This document shows positions 1 to 14,686 of a DNA stretch of 64,000 bases, in pieces; within the stretch, counting starts at the first letter, position 1; every line of letters starts with the position of its first letter. A program made the translations under genes and the position numbers. The notes under the pieces were generated by a model. The model ran no database searches and was not told the DNA's origin. It was given only the letters and a program-made list of their open reading frames with translations. Source of the DNA: Symbiodinium natans (Eukaryota > Sar > Dinophyceae > Suessiales > Symbiodiniaceae); NCBI GenBank assembly GCA_905221605.1, contig CAJNDS010000012.1, positions 124,001 to 188,000 of the forward strand, written 5' to 3'.

Positions 1-52
1 TCCCACCGGCGATCGTGGCCTACATCGTGCGGGAGCGGGAGGAATCCCTGCA
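1..52 (+). CDS. ABCA exon, partial (REREE segment)
   Basis: Reads PPAIVAYIVREREESLQ, the conserved cytoplasmic segment that follows an early TM helix in ABCA proteins. The GA donor at 53-54 leaves phase 2, which the next exon completes. Confidence 0.8.
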
Positions 53-3000
53 GATTCGGGCAGCAGTAGGTTTAGGGTTTAGGGTTTGGGGTTTAGGGTT
101 CAGGGTTCAGGGTTTAAACCTCTAGAGTTTCGGGGTTCGGGTTACCCTGAAACCCTAATGCCCTAAATGCTGAGATGAAGCCCCCCAAAACAGCTACCTT
201 CCCTTTTGGGGATCCTTGTGGTCTATCAGAGAGCCTAGCAGAAGCAAGCGCTGGTTCATACTTCCCAAGCCCTTGAAAGCCAAGCCCTGCCAGCCTGGAT
301 CCTCTTGAGGATTGGTAACATGCAGATGACTGTGTACCCTCGGCTACCCCCGCACCCAGCCCGCCCAAAATGAGGCTTCCACAATGTGTTCTTGTCGAAA
401 ACTTACCATGCGTCTGGAAGAGGAATCGGCTTCACAGACCCATGACAAAATAAAGCTGGGTTGTTCTCAATTCGGCTCCTTGCTGCAGATCCTTTTTTTA
501 TACGCCCTGATGGAAGTCTTGTCGTAGTTTCGGAACACCCTACAACTCCTGAAGCCCCAAAGCCTAAGACCTAAAACCCTACATAAGCCCGCAGCTGTGG
601 GGTTTAGGATTCAGGGTTTAGGGTTTAGGGTCTACGGCCCTTGCAGTCTGAGCTCTAGTAACAGTAAATCCGCCTGAAGCCAGTCGCATCACAACTCCAA
701 GCACCAGCAGCTCATTTCGGGAGTCAGTGTCTTCGCGTGCCCCTTGCTTCCCTTGGGCTTCTCAAGGGAGTCACACTCGGACCCCTCAGGATGTTCCCCG
801 AAGAGGGTTTTTTTCATGTCGCTCCTACTCTGGCCCCTAGATTCCCTAGAGAGGATCTTGAACAAGGGTCCCCAAGCCCAAGGGTGCAACCCTAGGGGTC
901 CAAGGTAGTCAGTGAATAGGGTTTCGGGCTTGGGGGGGTCCCAGGATGTTTGAGCTTCCTCGAAGATTCGGGTCTCGGGTTTGGGGTCCGGGCATGTCCC
1001 TGCTTGCCGCTGCCTTGATCTTCGAACTCCCAACCTCAGAATCCTGCTCTTCCACCGGTTCAGGGGTTAGGCCGACTTGCAAGTGCACGCCGCCTCATCA
1101 CAGCACTTCAGAAGACAGACCTTACGCGTGGGAAGCTTGAATGTGTTGCCACGGTTTGGGTGTGGCTTTCTGCCTGCCCCCTGAAAACCCGAGTCTCTAC
1201 AACGAACTCCATATCAGGGTTGATCAAACTGTTCCGGTTTTCGAGCCTTTTGCGTACCTGAAACTACACTGGTTTTGCCAGCGAAGAACCCCGATACAGA
1301 GGTACTGGACGGCAAATCTCCTCTGGGACATCTGCCTTTATGCCCTGGCCTTGTTCAGGGAGAGGAGGGGGGGTGGGCGGCGGTTTGGTGTAGCGGTTGT
1401 GGTAGGAGCTTAGGGTCTGGGGTTTGGGGTTCCGAGGTTTCGTTGAGGGTCACGAAGAGCTCGCACACAAAGTCAGAGCCTTCTGCTGCTGCCCAAGGAT
1501 GCCCTCAAGAACCCCGACACGCACCCCGCCAGTCTGGACCTGCGTCCAAAACCCCCCCCAAACTCCCCCAAACCCCCCCAAACCCTAAACCCCCTAAACC
1601 CCCTAAACCCCCTAAACCCCCTAAACCCCCCCCCTAAACCCCCTAAACCCCCTAAACCCCCTAAACCCCCTAAACCCCCTAAACCCCCCTAAACCCCCTA
1701 AACCCCCTAAACCCCCTAAACCCCCTAAACCCCCTAAACCCCCTAAACCCCCCAAACCCTTAAACCCCCTAAACCCTAAGCCCTAAGCCCTAAGCCCTAA
1801 ACCCTAAACCCTAAACCCTAAACCCTAAACCAAAGCTTGCTGGACCTGGACAAGGTTCTGCCGCTGAGTCTCTCCATGCTCTTCCTCTGGCTCTTCAGCA
1901 CCCATGCTTCAAGTGTCGAGGGCGTCGGGGTTTCCAGGGTTCAGGGGTTAGGTCCTCGCTTAGGGTTTAGGGTTGAGGGTTTAGGTTTTAGGGTAGAGTT
2001 TAGGGTTTGTTGCTGTTGCGTCTTGGTGTCAAGGCCCCAAGATCGTTTGAGCTGGTTTGAGCCTTGGAGGTGATCCTGCGAGGTATGTCATGGCAGGGGT
2101 TGGTCGTCTCTAGGACCTCCACCCGGTCATGGCGATGGGCTCCTGCCACACATTTTTAGAGGGATATCTTCCCAAAATCGGTTCCCCTAGATCGCCCCTC
2201 AAAGCTACAATCCTTTAGTGTCGGAACCCTGCGAAGCTTAAGCAGAATCAGGGAGAAACCCAGAAACCCCAAGGCCCAAGAATCGCGAACCTCGCAACTG
2301 GAGGATGGGCTGAGACCAAAGAAACCTGGGGGGGAGGGGGTGGCTATTAACAGGCGTCTACCACACTCGGACACAATCTGCATACTCTTGGACTCTTGGG
2401 TTTAGGACATGTTGCAAGTTACCCCTCCTAGTCCGGCCCCATCCTTGCTAAAGAGGCGCTTTAGGGTTCCGGGTTTAGGGTGTATTTCGGTTTAGGGGTT
2501 TAGGCTTTAGGGTTCAGGGTTTAGGGGGGTTTAGGCCAAGACGTCGTGGCTCGCAGTTGAGGGTGCCTAGTTTGTGGGCTTCGGGTTCTGTACTGTAGGA
2601 TTTCTCTTCAAGGGCTCCCGAGGGTGCAGATGCTGACCTCCTGAGCCCGCGATGCCGTGCCCAGGCATAGATGCCTTCGTGGACAACGGCGGCTCGCCGA
2701 CGAATTCCTCAAAAACCCTAACCCCGCCCCCCAAGCCCCTGAACCCTATTACCCTCAAACTCTTGAAGCCAAAGCCCTGAACACCCAAACCCCAAGACCC
2801 TGCTCTTAAGAACCCAGAAAGTGTCGGGTGCAGGGTTTCGGTTTTCAGGTCCATTCCTGCAGCATTCTTGTTGTGATCGGACCTCCCCCCCACCCAAAAC
2901 CTAAACCCCAAAGCCTACCTGAACCCTACACTGGCCAACGCGCTTCACCAACAAAAGTCGGTCCAAGGCGCCTTTTGGGCGAGCTTCGTGGTCTTCGCAG

Positions 3001-3224
3001 GCGTCTGAGGGGTTTCAGGGGTTTCAGGGGGGGCTCGAAAGCCCCAAGCCCTAAACGGGGTTGGAGTCTCGGGTTAGAGCCCCTCGGTCTTACAATACTA
3101 ACAAGAATGGATATTATTACTGCCATTCCTATTAAATGACTACTCTTGTTCTTCTTCTGATGATTGCTTCTGTGTGTTATGATTATTTATGTTATTATTA
3201 TTATTATTATTATTTGTTTTTTTT

Positions 3225-3255
<31 letters not shown>

Positions 3256-5311
3256 GGGGTTGCGGGGGAATGTAACTATAACCCAGAGGCCCATACTTCC
3301 AACCCGAATAGACTTGGAGTTTGCCAGGGGCGTTTTTTCCAGCATCTTTTCTGTGGTCTTCTGCGATTTTGGGAGGTTTAGGGGTTTTGGGTCTGAGGGT
3401 TTGGGGCTTTTGGGTGTATGTTCTCGGTTGCTGATACCGGAATGGTTGGGGGTGAACTTCGCCTATACTCAGGGTTTACGAGGTCTTGGAGTTAGGAGTT
3501 GAGGGTTAACCCTAAACCCTAGACCCTAAACCCTGAACCCTAAACCCGAAACCCCAAACCCTAAACCCTATACCTTTTTCCCTCATCATGCCAGGCTATG
3601 GCTTAGCAATTGCGCCTTTCTCCTACCTGCTTCTTGGTGGCACGTGATGTGGGGGGGGGGGGGGGGTTTTCCAAAAATCTGGGATGGGGTGATTATTCCG
3701 TTTCTTATAGAGACAAGGATGAGGGCGTCTTGGGGTACCGCGAAACCCCAAACCCTAAACCCTAACACCCTACAAGTAGAACCCAAGCGCACATATCCCT
3801 TAAGTCTAGGGTTCAAGGGTTCAGGGTTTAGGGTTTATGGTTTAAGGGTTCAGGTGTTGCGCACACCAAGCCCCTAACCTCCTCCTCCCCCCTCAACACA
3901 TGCAGGGGGTTAAGGTTACACCCAAAAACTCTTTTAAACCGACCCCTGAACCCTTAAACCCAGGGAGGGAAGGAGGGGAGGGGTGGCGTCCTTCGCCATA
4001 ACCTCCTCGACAGTGCTGAGGAGTGTTGGCAGTGCAAAAGCTTCAAAAGGCCCCGTTGCCACCGAATTTTCAAGGCGAAATGGTATTCGGAGACCTCCTG
4101 GGCAAAACTCTGCCCGTTCCTTGAGAGGGAGAGTTGCCTTCAGAAAAAATAACGCCCCCGAAGCCCTTGTGGAGGCCTGCTTGGGAGCCCCTGGAAGCTT
4201 CCCGTGAGCTTTGGAAGTCCCTGGACACCTTAGCAACCTCCGAAAGCCTTCCCGGCGACCTTTTCACCACAAGGCTAGTATTTGTGACCAAATATCAGAC
4301 TGCCTTTTGTGAGGGAAAGTGTACCTTCTTTAGTTCAAAAGCCCATGTTGGTCAAGGCGCCCCTCTGACCTTTTCAAGAGCTAGTTTGGTCTAGGTGGTT
4401 CTCTTCTTAAAGCGGAACAGTATTCGAAGGCCCCCCCCTTGGCCAGACTCTGAACCCCCCGTTGAGAAGGAACGTTTTCCCTTCCAAAAGCAACCTCTTC
4501 GGGCCAGGGCCCCACCAGCCCAAGATATGAAGCCCCCCAAATCCGAGAGAACAAAGCTCGATCCGAGGAACCTGGGATCGCAAGCAACTATGTGAGAGGA
4601 AAGCTATACATGAAAACCCTAAACCCGAAACCCGAAACCCGAGACCATACAGGCCCCAAACCCTAAAGGACCTAACCCTAAACCCCAAATCCTGCACCTC
4701 CGGCGTTTTGAGCCGAGCTGCAAGGCTGTCATTCCTCTTTTCGAAGCACACCTCAGCGCAGATCCTTTCCCTGGCCAGCGGGCCCAGGTTATCGTGTGCC
4801 CTCAGACTTAGGGTTTCGGATTTAGAGTGTCGGGTTTAGGGTTTAGGGGTTAAGGGAGTTTGCATGAAATTTAGTCTTCCTAAACCTGAGAAGGGTGAGA
4901 GGCCTTCTGCCGGGGCAAGCTTTGAAAATTAGGCTCATCACCCCAATCCAAGCCTCAACTCGTTAAGGTTTAATCCTAAACCCTGAAAGCTTGAACCCTA
5001 AACCCACCCTAAGCCCTATACCGTAGCCCCTGGCTCCCCGCACCCCCAAGACCCTAGGCCTCTGAGGCCGTGCTGTGCCGAGCGGGGCTTCGCCAAAAAG
5101 CAAACCTTTGCCCCCGAACCGCTGTGAAGCCCTCTTCCCAAAACCTTTCGCCCTGAAACTCCGGGTTTACAGAGCGGAAGTTTGGGCTTGAAGGCTTAGT
5201 TTGGCCAAGGGACTAAAGGATGGACCCTTATAAGGGACCTTAGGGACTATTTGGGGGCTTATTTAGGGGCTGCTTCGGTTCCTAGGGGCTATGCAAGGTA
5301 TATATATATAC

Positions 5312-5345
<34 letters not shown>

Positions 5346-8300
5346 GTTCTCTAGGGGTCCCTCCTTGTACCCCTTAGTTGGGGCTTCGGGCTCGGGCTGC
5401 GCGCCTCCTGGAGCCTTAGGTGGTGAACTTCCTCACGGGCCTCCTGCTGATGCTGACCAGCTACATCCTGAACCTGCTCCTTGGCTTCGTCTGCTATTTT
5501 TATAAGGTGGTCACGCTGGAACGTACCAGCACCCCAGAGCCCTAACTCAACCCTGAACCCTGAGCTGCTAGGGCTTAGGGTTTCAATGTCCCTTCTTTCC
5601 CTAAACGTCCAGCGCCCGCCCAGGATTGAGAGCACAAAGGCGCGCGCGAGATCGGGGGCCAGTGGTCGTTGACGGGGCAAATCCTAGGCCCTAAGTTCCG
5701 AGGTTTAGACCCTAAACCCCAAACCTGAAACCCCCCAAACCCTGAACCCTAAACCCTGAACCCTCAACTCGGCGTATGCCCAGCCCTAAGATGTGGAACC
5801 CCCATTGCCCCAAGCCCTAGAACCCACAAAGCACTCTTACGCCCCCTGAATCCTAAAGCTAGGGCCACAAACCCGTGAGTTGAACCGTAAACCCTAAAGC
5901 CACACACCCTTAAGTGTCTCTTCTCGTCTTCTGATGTCAGGATCTGACACGCTGCTGTCTTGAAGGGTTTGAGGTTGGGGGGAGTTGGGGCTCTGCGTGG
6001 ACCACGCAAGCATATCCAGGCGCCTCGGCGACGTCTGGGGTCATTTTTGCAGGGGTCTTTGTACTCCGAGCTCTTTGTGGTAACTTGCCTACGAAGTGCC
6101 CCAAATTCCAAAGCCATTCCCACCCCCAACCCTGCAAACCCTAAACCCCAAACCGCGGGCTTCCGCAGCTGTGTAGATTGGCGCATGAACTTCCTGTCAG
6201 ACGAAACTCCACTCAAGCCCCTGAGGACGTCAATGCATCGCTGATGTGGCTTCTTATCTCTACTGGAAAGTTTTCCCGGTATTGCTCGCGGTGAATCCTG
6301 TGCACAGTTGAGCATGAAAAAGTTGAGCTACACCCTAAACGTGTAAGCCTTGTGCATGCAAATGAACCAGGCCCTTGGGAGGTTCAGTTTCCACGTACTG
6401 GGTTTAGAGGATCCTATTTAGCAATGTTTCGGATTCTTTTTCGGAAGGTTTCTAGGGCCAACCTACCTGACCAAGCTCAAGGATCTATCGGCTCTTTCCG
6501 GGCTTTTGTCTCGGGCACGGCCTCTTCGAGCATCCCGGCGCAATTAGACTTTTCGGGTTTTGGGGTTGGGTTTATGGGCTTAGGGTTTAGGGCTTCAGTG
6601 ATCAATGTTTCATGTTGATGGGGTGCGGTAGAGCCGAAACGAAGTCATCAGAGTGGTTTAGAGCTGGCCTCACACAGCAAGCTGTGGTGCTCCAACCCCT
6701 TCGCGATCGCCTCTAACCGTTACCAACCCCTAGACCATAAATCCTGTAATCCTTACAGCCCAAGCTCACAAACCCTACAAACCCTCAACCCGAAACCCTA
6801 GACTCAAAACCTTACAAACCCTAAACCCTGAGCCCTGGAGCCTGGTCAAACCATCCTTGCCGCGAAGGATCTGCACCAACTCGGTGATTTCCGAGCAGCT
6901 GGGCGTTGAGGTGCAAAGGGATCCTAGAGGGTTTCGGGTTTAGAGTCCTAGCCCCCCCCCCCCCCCCAAACTTCAGTATTCCCGTTGTTCCATATTGGTG
7001 GTAGGAGGCTTCAAAACCCCAAACCCTAAACCCACACCTTTGCGTAGGGGTCATCGTAGGGTTGCCAGAGGGCTGTTGTTAGAGTCTGTGTGTTCATGTA
7101 CATGTTGAGGGCATCAAGAATGCGATTTCTCAAACGGGAACTTGGGAATCAGGGGTCATCTAGGGTATCCACTTCCCCCCATTCCCTACTAGCCAGTAAG
7201 CCTAGTTCGATCCCAAGACCGGACGGAGGGCCGTGAGGGGTAGGGTTCAGGTCTTTAGGGTTCTAGGGCTTCAGGAGCGTCGAGTTAGGTATGCCGACAG
7301 GATATCCATCTGCTGGGCTGGGGCGTGGCCGGCAAGGATGCCCTCTTCCTGTGCGCGCAGGGGAAGAAGTTTGGCCGATCCTGAACCCTACACTCTGTAA
7401 AACCCAAGCCTGAGATGGCTCCTTTTTGTCAGAGATTGTTACTTCTGAAGCCCGAAGCCCTACAGAGAACAAAGGGCCTTCATTTACAACCACCCAGTTG
7501 CCTGTGCCGCTCCCTTGCAAACAGGGCATAGAGATGCCTAAGCCTTCAGGATATGAAGGGAGTTCTGGTTGGTTCTTGTAAAGCACCTGCTAGTTCAGTT
7601 CCTTGGAATAAGTGCCAGTAGAGTAAACCGCTCCCAAAACCCTAAACCCTAAATCCTCCCCACAGTTGTTAGGGGCGCAAGGGTTTTGTCTTGCGATCCG
7701 GAGAAGCCAGAGAAAGCTCCCAGTTTTCCCCAAATAGCCCCCACACATCCCCACATAGAGTCCCCTTAACAGCCCCTCTTTTAGTTCAATTCTTTAGGGT
7801 TTAGTGTTTAGGGTTTAGGGTTTAGGGCAAACCGAAGCAACCTGACGCCGAAGGGGAGCACCTGCACATGCCCGGATGAGAGGTACCTCCTCGCACCGAT
7901 CTACTTCGCTTTAGCTGTGTTGGATTCCCAGCCGCGAGGGGGCTGGATCTTGCAGTCTCCTTGGATGGGCCCTTTTCGGGTACCGCAAAACTTGAGTAGA
8001 GACCTCAAAAGGACACTAAACTCCCCACACTCCCCAAACCCCAAAACCCCCCCAAGAATTCAGCAAATGGAGTGTGGGAGGCTTCTTTTGTTGGGGTTCT
8101 GGACAGAACAGGCCTGGAACCGAGGGCTGGTGATGGGTAGTCTTGTAGGGTGGTAGGGTGATAGGGTTGAGGGTTCAGGGGGTTCGGGTTCAGAATTCAA
8201 GGTTTTGGGGGTGTAGGGTTTAGGGCTTAAGTGGTTTAGGATTTGGGGTTGTTTATGATGGTTCAGGGTTTAAGGGTTTGGGGTTTTGGGTTTTTCAGTA

Positions 8301-11300
8301 CCCCCTGACCTACAGGCTGAGGCACCCGAACTCGAAGCCTGAAGAAGTCCGAAGAAGCTGAGGCCTCTTCCCAAACGCCTCCTTAATTCCCAAACCCTAA
8401 ACAAACGAACCCCTAAACCCTCAACACTCTAAACCCCCCTCTCCCCCCCCCCACCCAACACTAGGCTCGTGGATGTTGTGGCGCACTCACCTCTGGCAGC
8501 CTGGTCTCGCCGCTTGCCTAGGAACCACGGGAGCCCCCAACAAGTCGCCAGCATTATCCCCAGTGCACTTCTGTGACATCATAGCCCACGGTTCCACCTT
8601 GAACCCTAACAAACTTACAAGCCTGAAGCCCTACAGCATAGCGAAGACAGCTAGGCGGCTACACAAAGTTCTGTACTTAAGGGCTTCAGCGGCTGAGCTG
8701 AAGGGTTCCGCCGTGGACTTCGGGGGGGCGGGGGGTCTTTGTGTTTTTTGGTTTGTCAGGCATAGGGTTCACTGGGACTGGGCTATGGAGGTTTGGTTTT
8801 ATGGTTTAGGGTTGAGGGTTAGTGGCTATTCGGCTTGAGTGTTTGAAAGGGTTTTTACCAGGGTTGAACAGTTTTCAAGGGTTCAGATAGGGTTTTTTGG
8901 AGGTTTCGTTTTCCTATTCGGGTTGTAGGTTGGGATGTTCACCCTTGTACTAACAGTCCCTGGTGGGGATGATAGTAGTACCCCCTTTTATTATCCCTAC
9001 GAAGGACTGTGAGTATATCTGGGGAGCATCCCAAGTTATACGTTTATAGGGTTGCGTATCCCCCTGGCTAGGGAGAAGAGAGTTGCGAGCCAAGCCACGG
9101 TTCGGGGTTCAGAGATTTCATAGACTGAGCCAAGCCCAAGACCCTAAACTCTAGGCCCCAAACCCTGACCCCGTAAACTCGAATGTAAAGCCCCAGGCCC
9201 TCGGCCTCAAACTCTAAACCCTGAACCCCGAAGATCACAGGTCATACCCGAAACCCTAAACCATAAACCCTAAACCCCAAACCCCAGCTGAGGCCATCTG
9301 GATCCTGTTGGTAACGAAGTGCCGGCAGAGGAGGCAATTCACAGGGTAACAAGCGATTTGGGGGTTTCTGAATTTCGGCTACCTTATGGGGGCCTTATTA
9401 TAAGGGAAGTTACCTTATTGGGGGTCCTTATTATAAGGGAATTTACCTTATTGGGGGTCCTTCTCATAAGGGGATTGACCTTATTGGGGGTCCTTATTAC
9501 AAGCGAATGTACCTGATTGGGGGCTCCTGATTATAATATTATAAGGGAATCCTACGATTTGAATGTTTTCGGGCTTCCAAATTTTCCGAAAAACCATGTC
9601 TGACAGAGTTATGACAGAGTTCGTTGGAGCGTCCTCCAAACCCAACAATCCAACGAGAAAGACGCCAAGGGCAACCGGGATGTACAGTCGGTTCACTACC
9701 TGCGCTTTTCGGCCTATGTGCCTCATGCAATAGCGGCATCCAGAAATAAACTCACTGAGGGTATGCTTCACTTAGTGTATGCTTCATGCACACCTCGACA
9801 TCCGAATGCGCTGGCTCACATCATAACAGAACTCTCAGATGCATATTTGATCACAGCACACCTCTGAAGTGGTTGACTCCAGAACCGGCGGCAAGTCTCG
9901 GAGGGCGGGCGCTAGCTTGCTGCTCAGGACGAGGATGTCGCCAATGAGCGGCGGCGAGTGTCAGAGAGCGACGCGGACGTGGTTCGCCTTTTGGGACTGC
10001 GCAAGGCGCCTTGGAGGGAAGCTGAGTTGGCCTTAAGGGTGGCTTGCCATGGTGGTTTTGAGGACCACGGTTCAAGGGGCACACCGAAAGACAGCGAACC
10101 CTTGATAATTTTCGCAAGTTCATTCGGGGGGACTTCAGGCTGCAAGGATTCTGATGGCGGACCCCTGAGCATACCCCCCCCGCCCCCCAAACATCCCTGC
10201 AAAACATCTGCGCATTCACATGCCCAGACAGACCGCGGACTTTGCGGCCAGAATGGTCTTAGTCTCCCCAATCTCTACTAGTATTAGTACCTTATGTCCC
10301 CTATATATATATGCATATTGTATACATACACTTTAAGGGAATCTTTAGGGGTACCTCATTCCCTCATTCCCTAGTAAGGCGAAGAACCAGCAAGCCCCGA
10401 AGCCCCAGTGCCTGCACCCTCGCGCCATCACCCCAGCACAGGTCTACCGCACGCCCGAGGGCCATCCCAAGGCGCCATTGAGGGTTGGAGTTTGGGGTTT
10501 GGCGCGCCTGTCTGTTGTTTTGGGGGGGGGGGGGGGGGGGGGGGGGAGGGAAGGTGGGAGGGGGGGGCAGGGGGTCAGAGTCCAGTCTTGTCTGGGCGCA
10601 GTTGGTTGTCTTTAGTTGCCCTAAGTCCTAACCCCTAAACTTCTTCTGGGGACCTTCGTAAACAGGAATCCTATCCTTGAAATGGAACTTCAGTTTAGGA
10701 GAAGCATCAAACGTCAGGTCTAGGGTTTAGGGTTTAGGGTTTGGGGTTTGGGGTTTGGGGCTTGGGGTTTGGGGTTTGGGGTTTAGGGTTTAGGGTTTGT
10801 GTGCAAGAACAGTGCAGCGAACCGAGGCGTCATGTGTTGGGCCTCGTGGATTCTCAGCTTTAGGGTCTAGGGTCGTTTAGACTTCAGGGTTTGTCGGGGC
10901 CTAGCCCCAAACTCTGAACGAAGCAAGCAGTCGACCCCGAAGCAGTTTTGCATGCCAAAGCTTCAGTTTCTCCTTTCTGCTCCCACCCTCTTGCGTGTTG
11001 CGTAGGTGGACATCGATCCCCCCAAACCCGAAGATGTTTAGCTAGCCTCAACCAGCAAAGAGACCTGAGAAGAGGCCCTAAACCCTAAACCCTAAACCCT
11101 AAACCCCAAACCCCAAACCCCAAACCCCAAACCCGAAACCCGAAACCCTAAACCCTAAACCCTAAGCCCTAAACCCTAAACCGTAAACCCCAAGAGGGAA
11201 AACCCTTCAACCGAAAGCCAGGTGGCCGTACACTCGCTGAGCTACGGGCTCCCGAAGGCTCCTTGGACTTTTGCCGTTTACTGGGTTTTGAAAAGATTTT

Positions 11301-14300
11301 CGGGTTTCAGTCCATAGTCCGACTTAGAAAAGCTGAGCAGAGAGGTCTGGGTTTAGAGCATGGTAATTTCGGGGTCTTCGGGTGAGGGTCCTCCTCGCGT
11401 TCGGGCCCGAGCCCGCAACTCTCCCTACATCGGGCCCGCTGGGAAGGGCGAGTGCTTCGGCTTCTTGGGCATCAATGGTGCAGCTCGGATTTGAAATAGA
11501 CCACCGAAGCACATATCAGACCAAAATGCTCCCCAAGCCCCACATTAAGCCCTGCAGACTACACAAACCCTGTAAACCCTGTAAATCCTATACGCCCTCC
11601 AAACCCTCTAAACGCTTATGAACTCCGTGAGCCCTATAAACCCCCTGAGTACTAAAGTCCTCGAAGCCCGAATCCCTAGAGCTTGAAATCCCATGGCCCA
11701 AAACCTCCAGCCCCTATAAACCCTAAACCCTAAAACATGGGCTCGAGGCTTCGACCGAGGTCCCCGAGCAAGCCTCCTGCATTCGCCCAAAAAAAGACCC
11801 TGCACGATGGGACCTTCTGGGACCTTGCTGGAACCCCCGGAACCCTCTAAGACCCGTTCTTGGCGAGACCCCTCTTTCTGAACCCGCCTGGGACCCACCC
11901 TGACCCTGGTCCCAGGACCGTTCCAGGGGCGTCTCAGGGGGGTTTCAGGGGGGTCCCAGCTTCCGGCCCAGGAAAATGTGCTGGGTTTTGCTGCCTTTGG
12001 GATTTTCCTGAACCCCCCTCTGCGACCTTCTGACAGGCTCCACAAAGCTCGGGAGGCCCCACCCTGCTCTTCTCTGTAAAAAGCAAGAAAGCCCCCCTTG
12101 AGGTGGGTTTGGGGGGTGAACCCTAAGAATAGTTTGGGTGGTTGGGGTGCGACTACATGCTAACGCAAGCGAGCGGCCCGGGTGCTTTTCGCACCAGCGA
12201 GCTTCCCTTCTATGCACCCTAAACCCTAAACCTTGAACCCTAAACCCTAAACCCTAAACCTTAAACCCTAAACCTTAAACCCTAAACTCTAACCCCTAAA
12301 CCCTAAACCCTAAACCCTAAACCCTAAACCCTAAGCCCTAAACCCTAAACCCTAAACCCTAAACTCTAAACCCACAACCCTGACCCAAGCACAACCCCCA
12401 CGACCCTCCGGGTTCCTTTCGGCTTACAGCGTGTTTCTTTTTCCTCCCCTCAACCGGTGCCGTTGAGGGGAGAGGCTGGGGCAGTGTTGGGTTTAGGTTT
12501 CAGGGTTTGGGGTTTAGGATTAGGGTTCGGGTTTAGGGTTTGGGGTTTAGAGTTCGAGGGGTTCTTTGTTTAGGGCTTAGGCCTTGGGGTTCCTGAACTC
12601 CCCGAAGCTCTAGAGCCCAAACTCTTGGACCTTTTCAGGCCTTCACTTCAGCTGAATCAGCTGAACCCTGAACTCCGTCAAGATTCGCTGGAAGCCCCCT
12701 GGAACTCGAAGTCCAAGCCGGTGCTCACCCTACCGACCTTCCGAAGCCCTTCGTGACTCCCAGAAGGCGTTTCCAGGTCAGGGCAGGTCTGCGCTTTGCG
12801 GAGGAGCATGGCGGAATGGGGCAGGCACCTGGATCCTCGCCCTTCCACCCAACTTACCAGCCGCCTACATCCAAATAGACGAAGAACACAAGGAAAAACA
12901 TAAACAATAGAGAATAAACATATGACAGTAGATTCATGCGTCCAGTCCACCAGTATTAGTATCATGCCCCGTGGATAGGATGTGAAGTGAACAAGCGAAG
13001 TAAATCACAAGGAAATGCAATGAACGCGTGAATTTACCGAGCGCAGAGAACGTAACCAGGATTTTGGAAGAGGAAATCATTTGTAACCGCTAGAAAGAAC
13101 TGGGTGTGGGCAAAAGATCTAAATTTTATAGTCAAAATGGAATGCGTGCGTCCTGCGTCCTTACCATTACATTTAATTGTAAACGCTTGCGCGCGCCGCC
13201 TCGGCAGCCAGGCCGGCCCCAGGACAGGAAAGGAGGAAAGAGGAAGGGCAGAGCAGGTGGGGGGGGGGGGTCGGGGGGTGAGGCGGGGGGTGGGGGGGGC
13301 TGGGGGGGGGGGGTGGGGGGGAGGGGGGTGGGGGGGGGGGGGGGGGGTGGGGGGGGGGGGGGGTGAGGGGGGGGGGTTGGGTTGGGGGGAAGGAGGCCCG
13401 ATCCGGGTCTGCTTGTTCCAGACGCTTCTCGGCAGGAAGCCGAGGCGAATATTAAAATTAAGGGCTTTTGGGAAGGTTAACCAGCTATAAGGGCTCAATG
13501 GTCTAGTTTCCTGGCTCATGATTCCAAGGTGTTACACGGTTATAGCTGGAGAACCTGATGTTGGGGTCCCCAGGGTGGGTTCTTTGTGGCTTGGAAACAG
13601 AGGTTGGGTCTCAAGGTGTGATGGGTGAACAAGGATAGGATCTCAAGGTGGATGCTTCCTTATAAGGGTAATGTATGGATTATCTTTTTGTGTTTTTCTG
13701 GGGTTCTTGAGCAAATAGTAGACTGGTCAGCTCGTTAAGTTGGCCAAAGCATTTCTCCACATCTCACGGCTGACCTTCTTACGGATTTTCATCCCAAGAT
13801 CCGGACTGCTAAACCCAAACCCTAAACCCTACACCCTAAATCCTAAACCCTAACCTAAACCCTAAACCCTAAACCCTACACCCTAAACCCTAAACCCTAG
13901 CACAGTGCCCGCTCTTCAGCAAATCATTACCTATGGCGTCCTCACCACAGCGGACAACATCGTGTCAAAAGACGGCACTTACCCGCCGCTTCTCAGCTCG
14001 ACTCCGATATACTGGTTGGCAGCGGTTCTGCCTATGATGAACACAAGCCAAGGAGAAAAGAGTCGGGTTTCCACTTAGGGCGGCGAAGAACAAGCCTCTA
14101 CCACTATCTACCACTACGTACGAGGGCACAAGACCGAAAAAAGACAGCAGCCATGAACGTTTGCCTGAGTCTCAGGCCGAAGCTCACCCGAAGCTCTCTG
14201 TATCAGAGCTCTTGGGGAGCACCTTGAAAAAACAAAATTTCGTAGCGTGCGCGCACGTGGCTGTACCTAAGCCGTTGTCGAAGACGGTAGAATCACTCAC

Positions 14301-14641
14301 TGACTGCTTTGAGTCGTTGACTCCCGCAAACTCCCAAATCCTTCCAGACCTTTTTCCCCCGACAGGCCATGAACGGCCGGGATGGCTGGGATGAGCCACA
14401 GGAAGCAGGGTTTGGGGGTTTAGGGTTTAGGGTTTATTTTGGGGTTTATGGATACGCTGACATGTGACAAGTGATTGGCTTCAGGCTCGGCAGCTTCGGG
14501 TTCAGGACTTCGGGTTGCCTTACTGGTTTCTAGTAGCTACATGAAACTGGGAAATGCTTTGGAACCTGAACTCCTTTAAGGCGCTTTGTAGGGTTCAGGA
14601 CTCAGAGTTTTGGGTTTAGGGATCGTAGGGTTTAGCATCCA

Positions 14642-14686
<45 letters not shown>

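Noticed and set aside
5764-6315. 183-codon frame on the - strand
   Set aside because: Crosses CCCTAAA-like repeats and has no recognisable domain; the + strand gene runs through this interval.
9481-9771. 96-codon frame on the - strand
   Set aside because: Partly made of the family E tandem repeat; no domain and no supporting context.
13034-13519. 161-codon Pro-rich frame on the - strand and Gly-rich frames on +
   Set aside because: Produced by the G-rich tract at 13257-13378.
13916-14078. Open segment reading QIITYGVLTTADN... as an ABCA or channel exon
   Set aside because: Open for about 50 codons after an AG, but it does not match the missing parts of either protein and no donor keeps phase.
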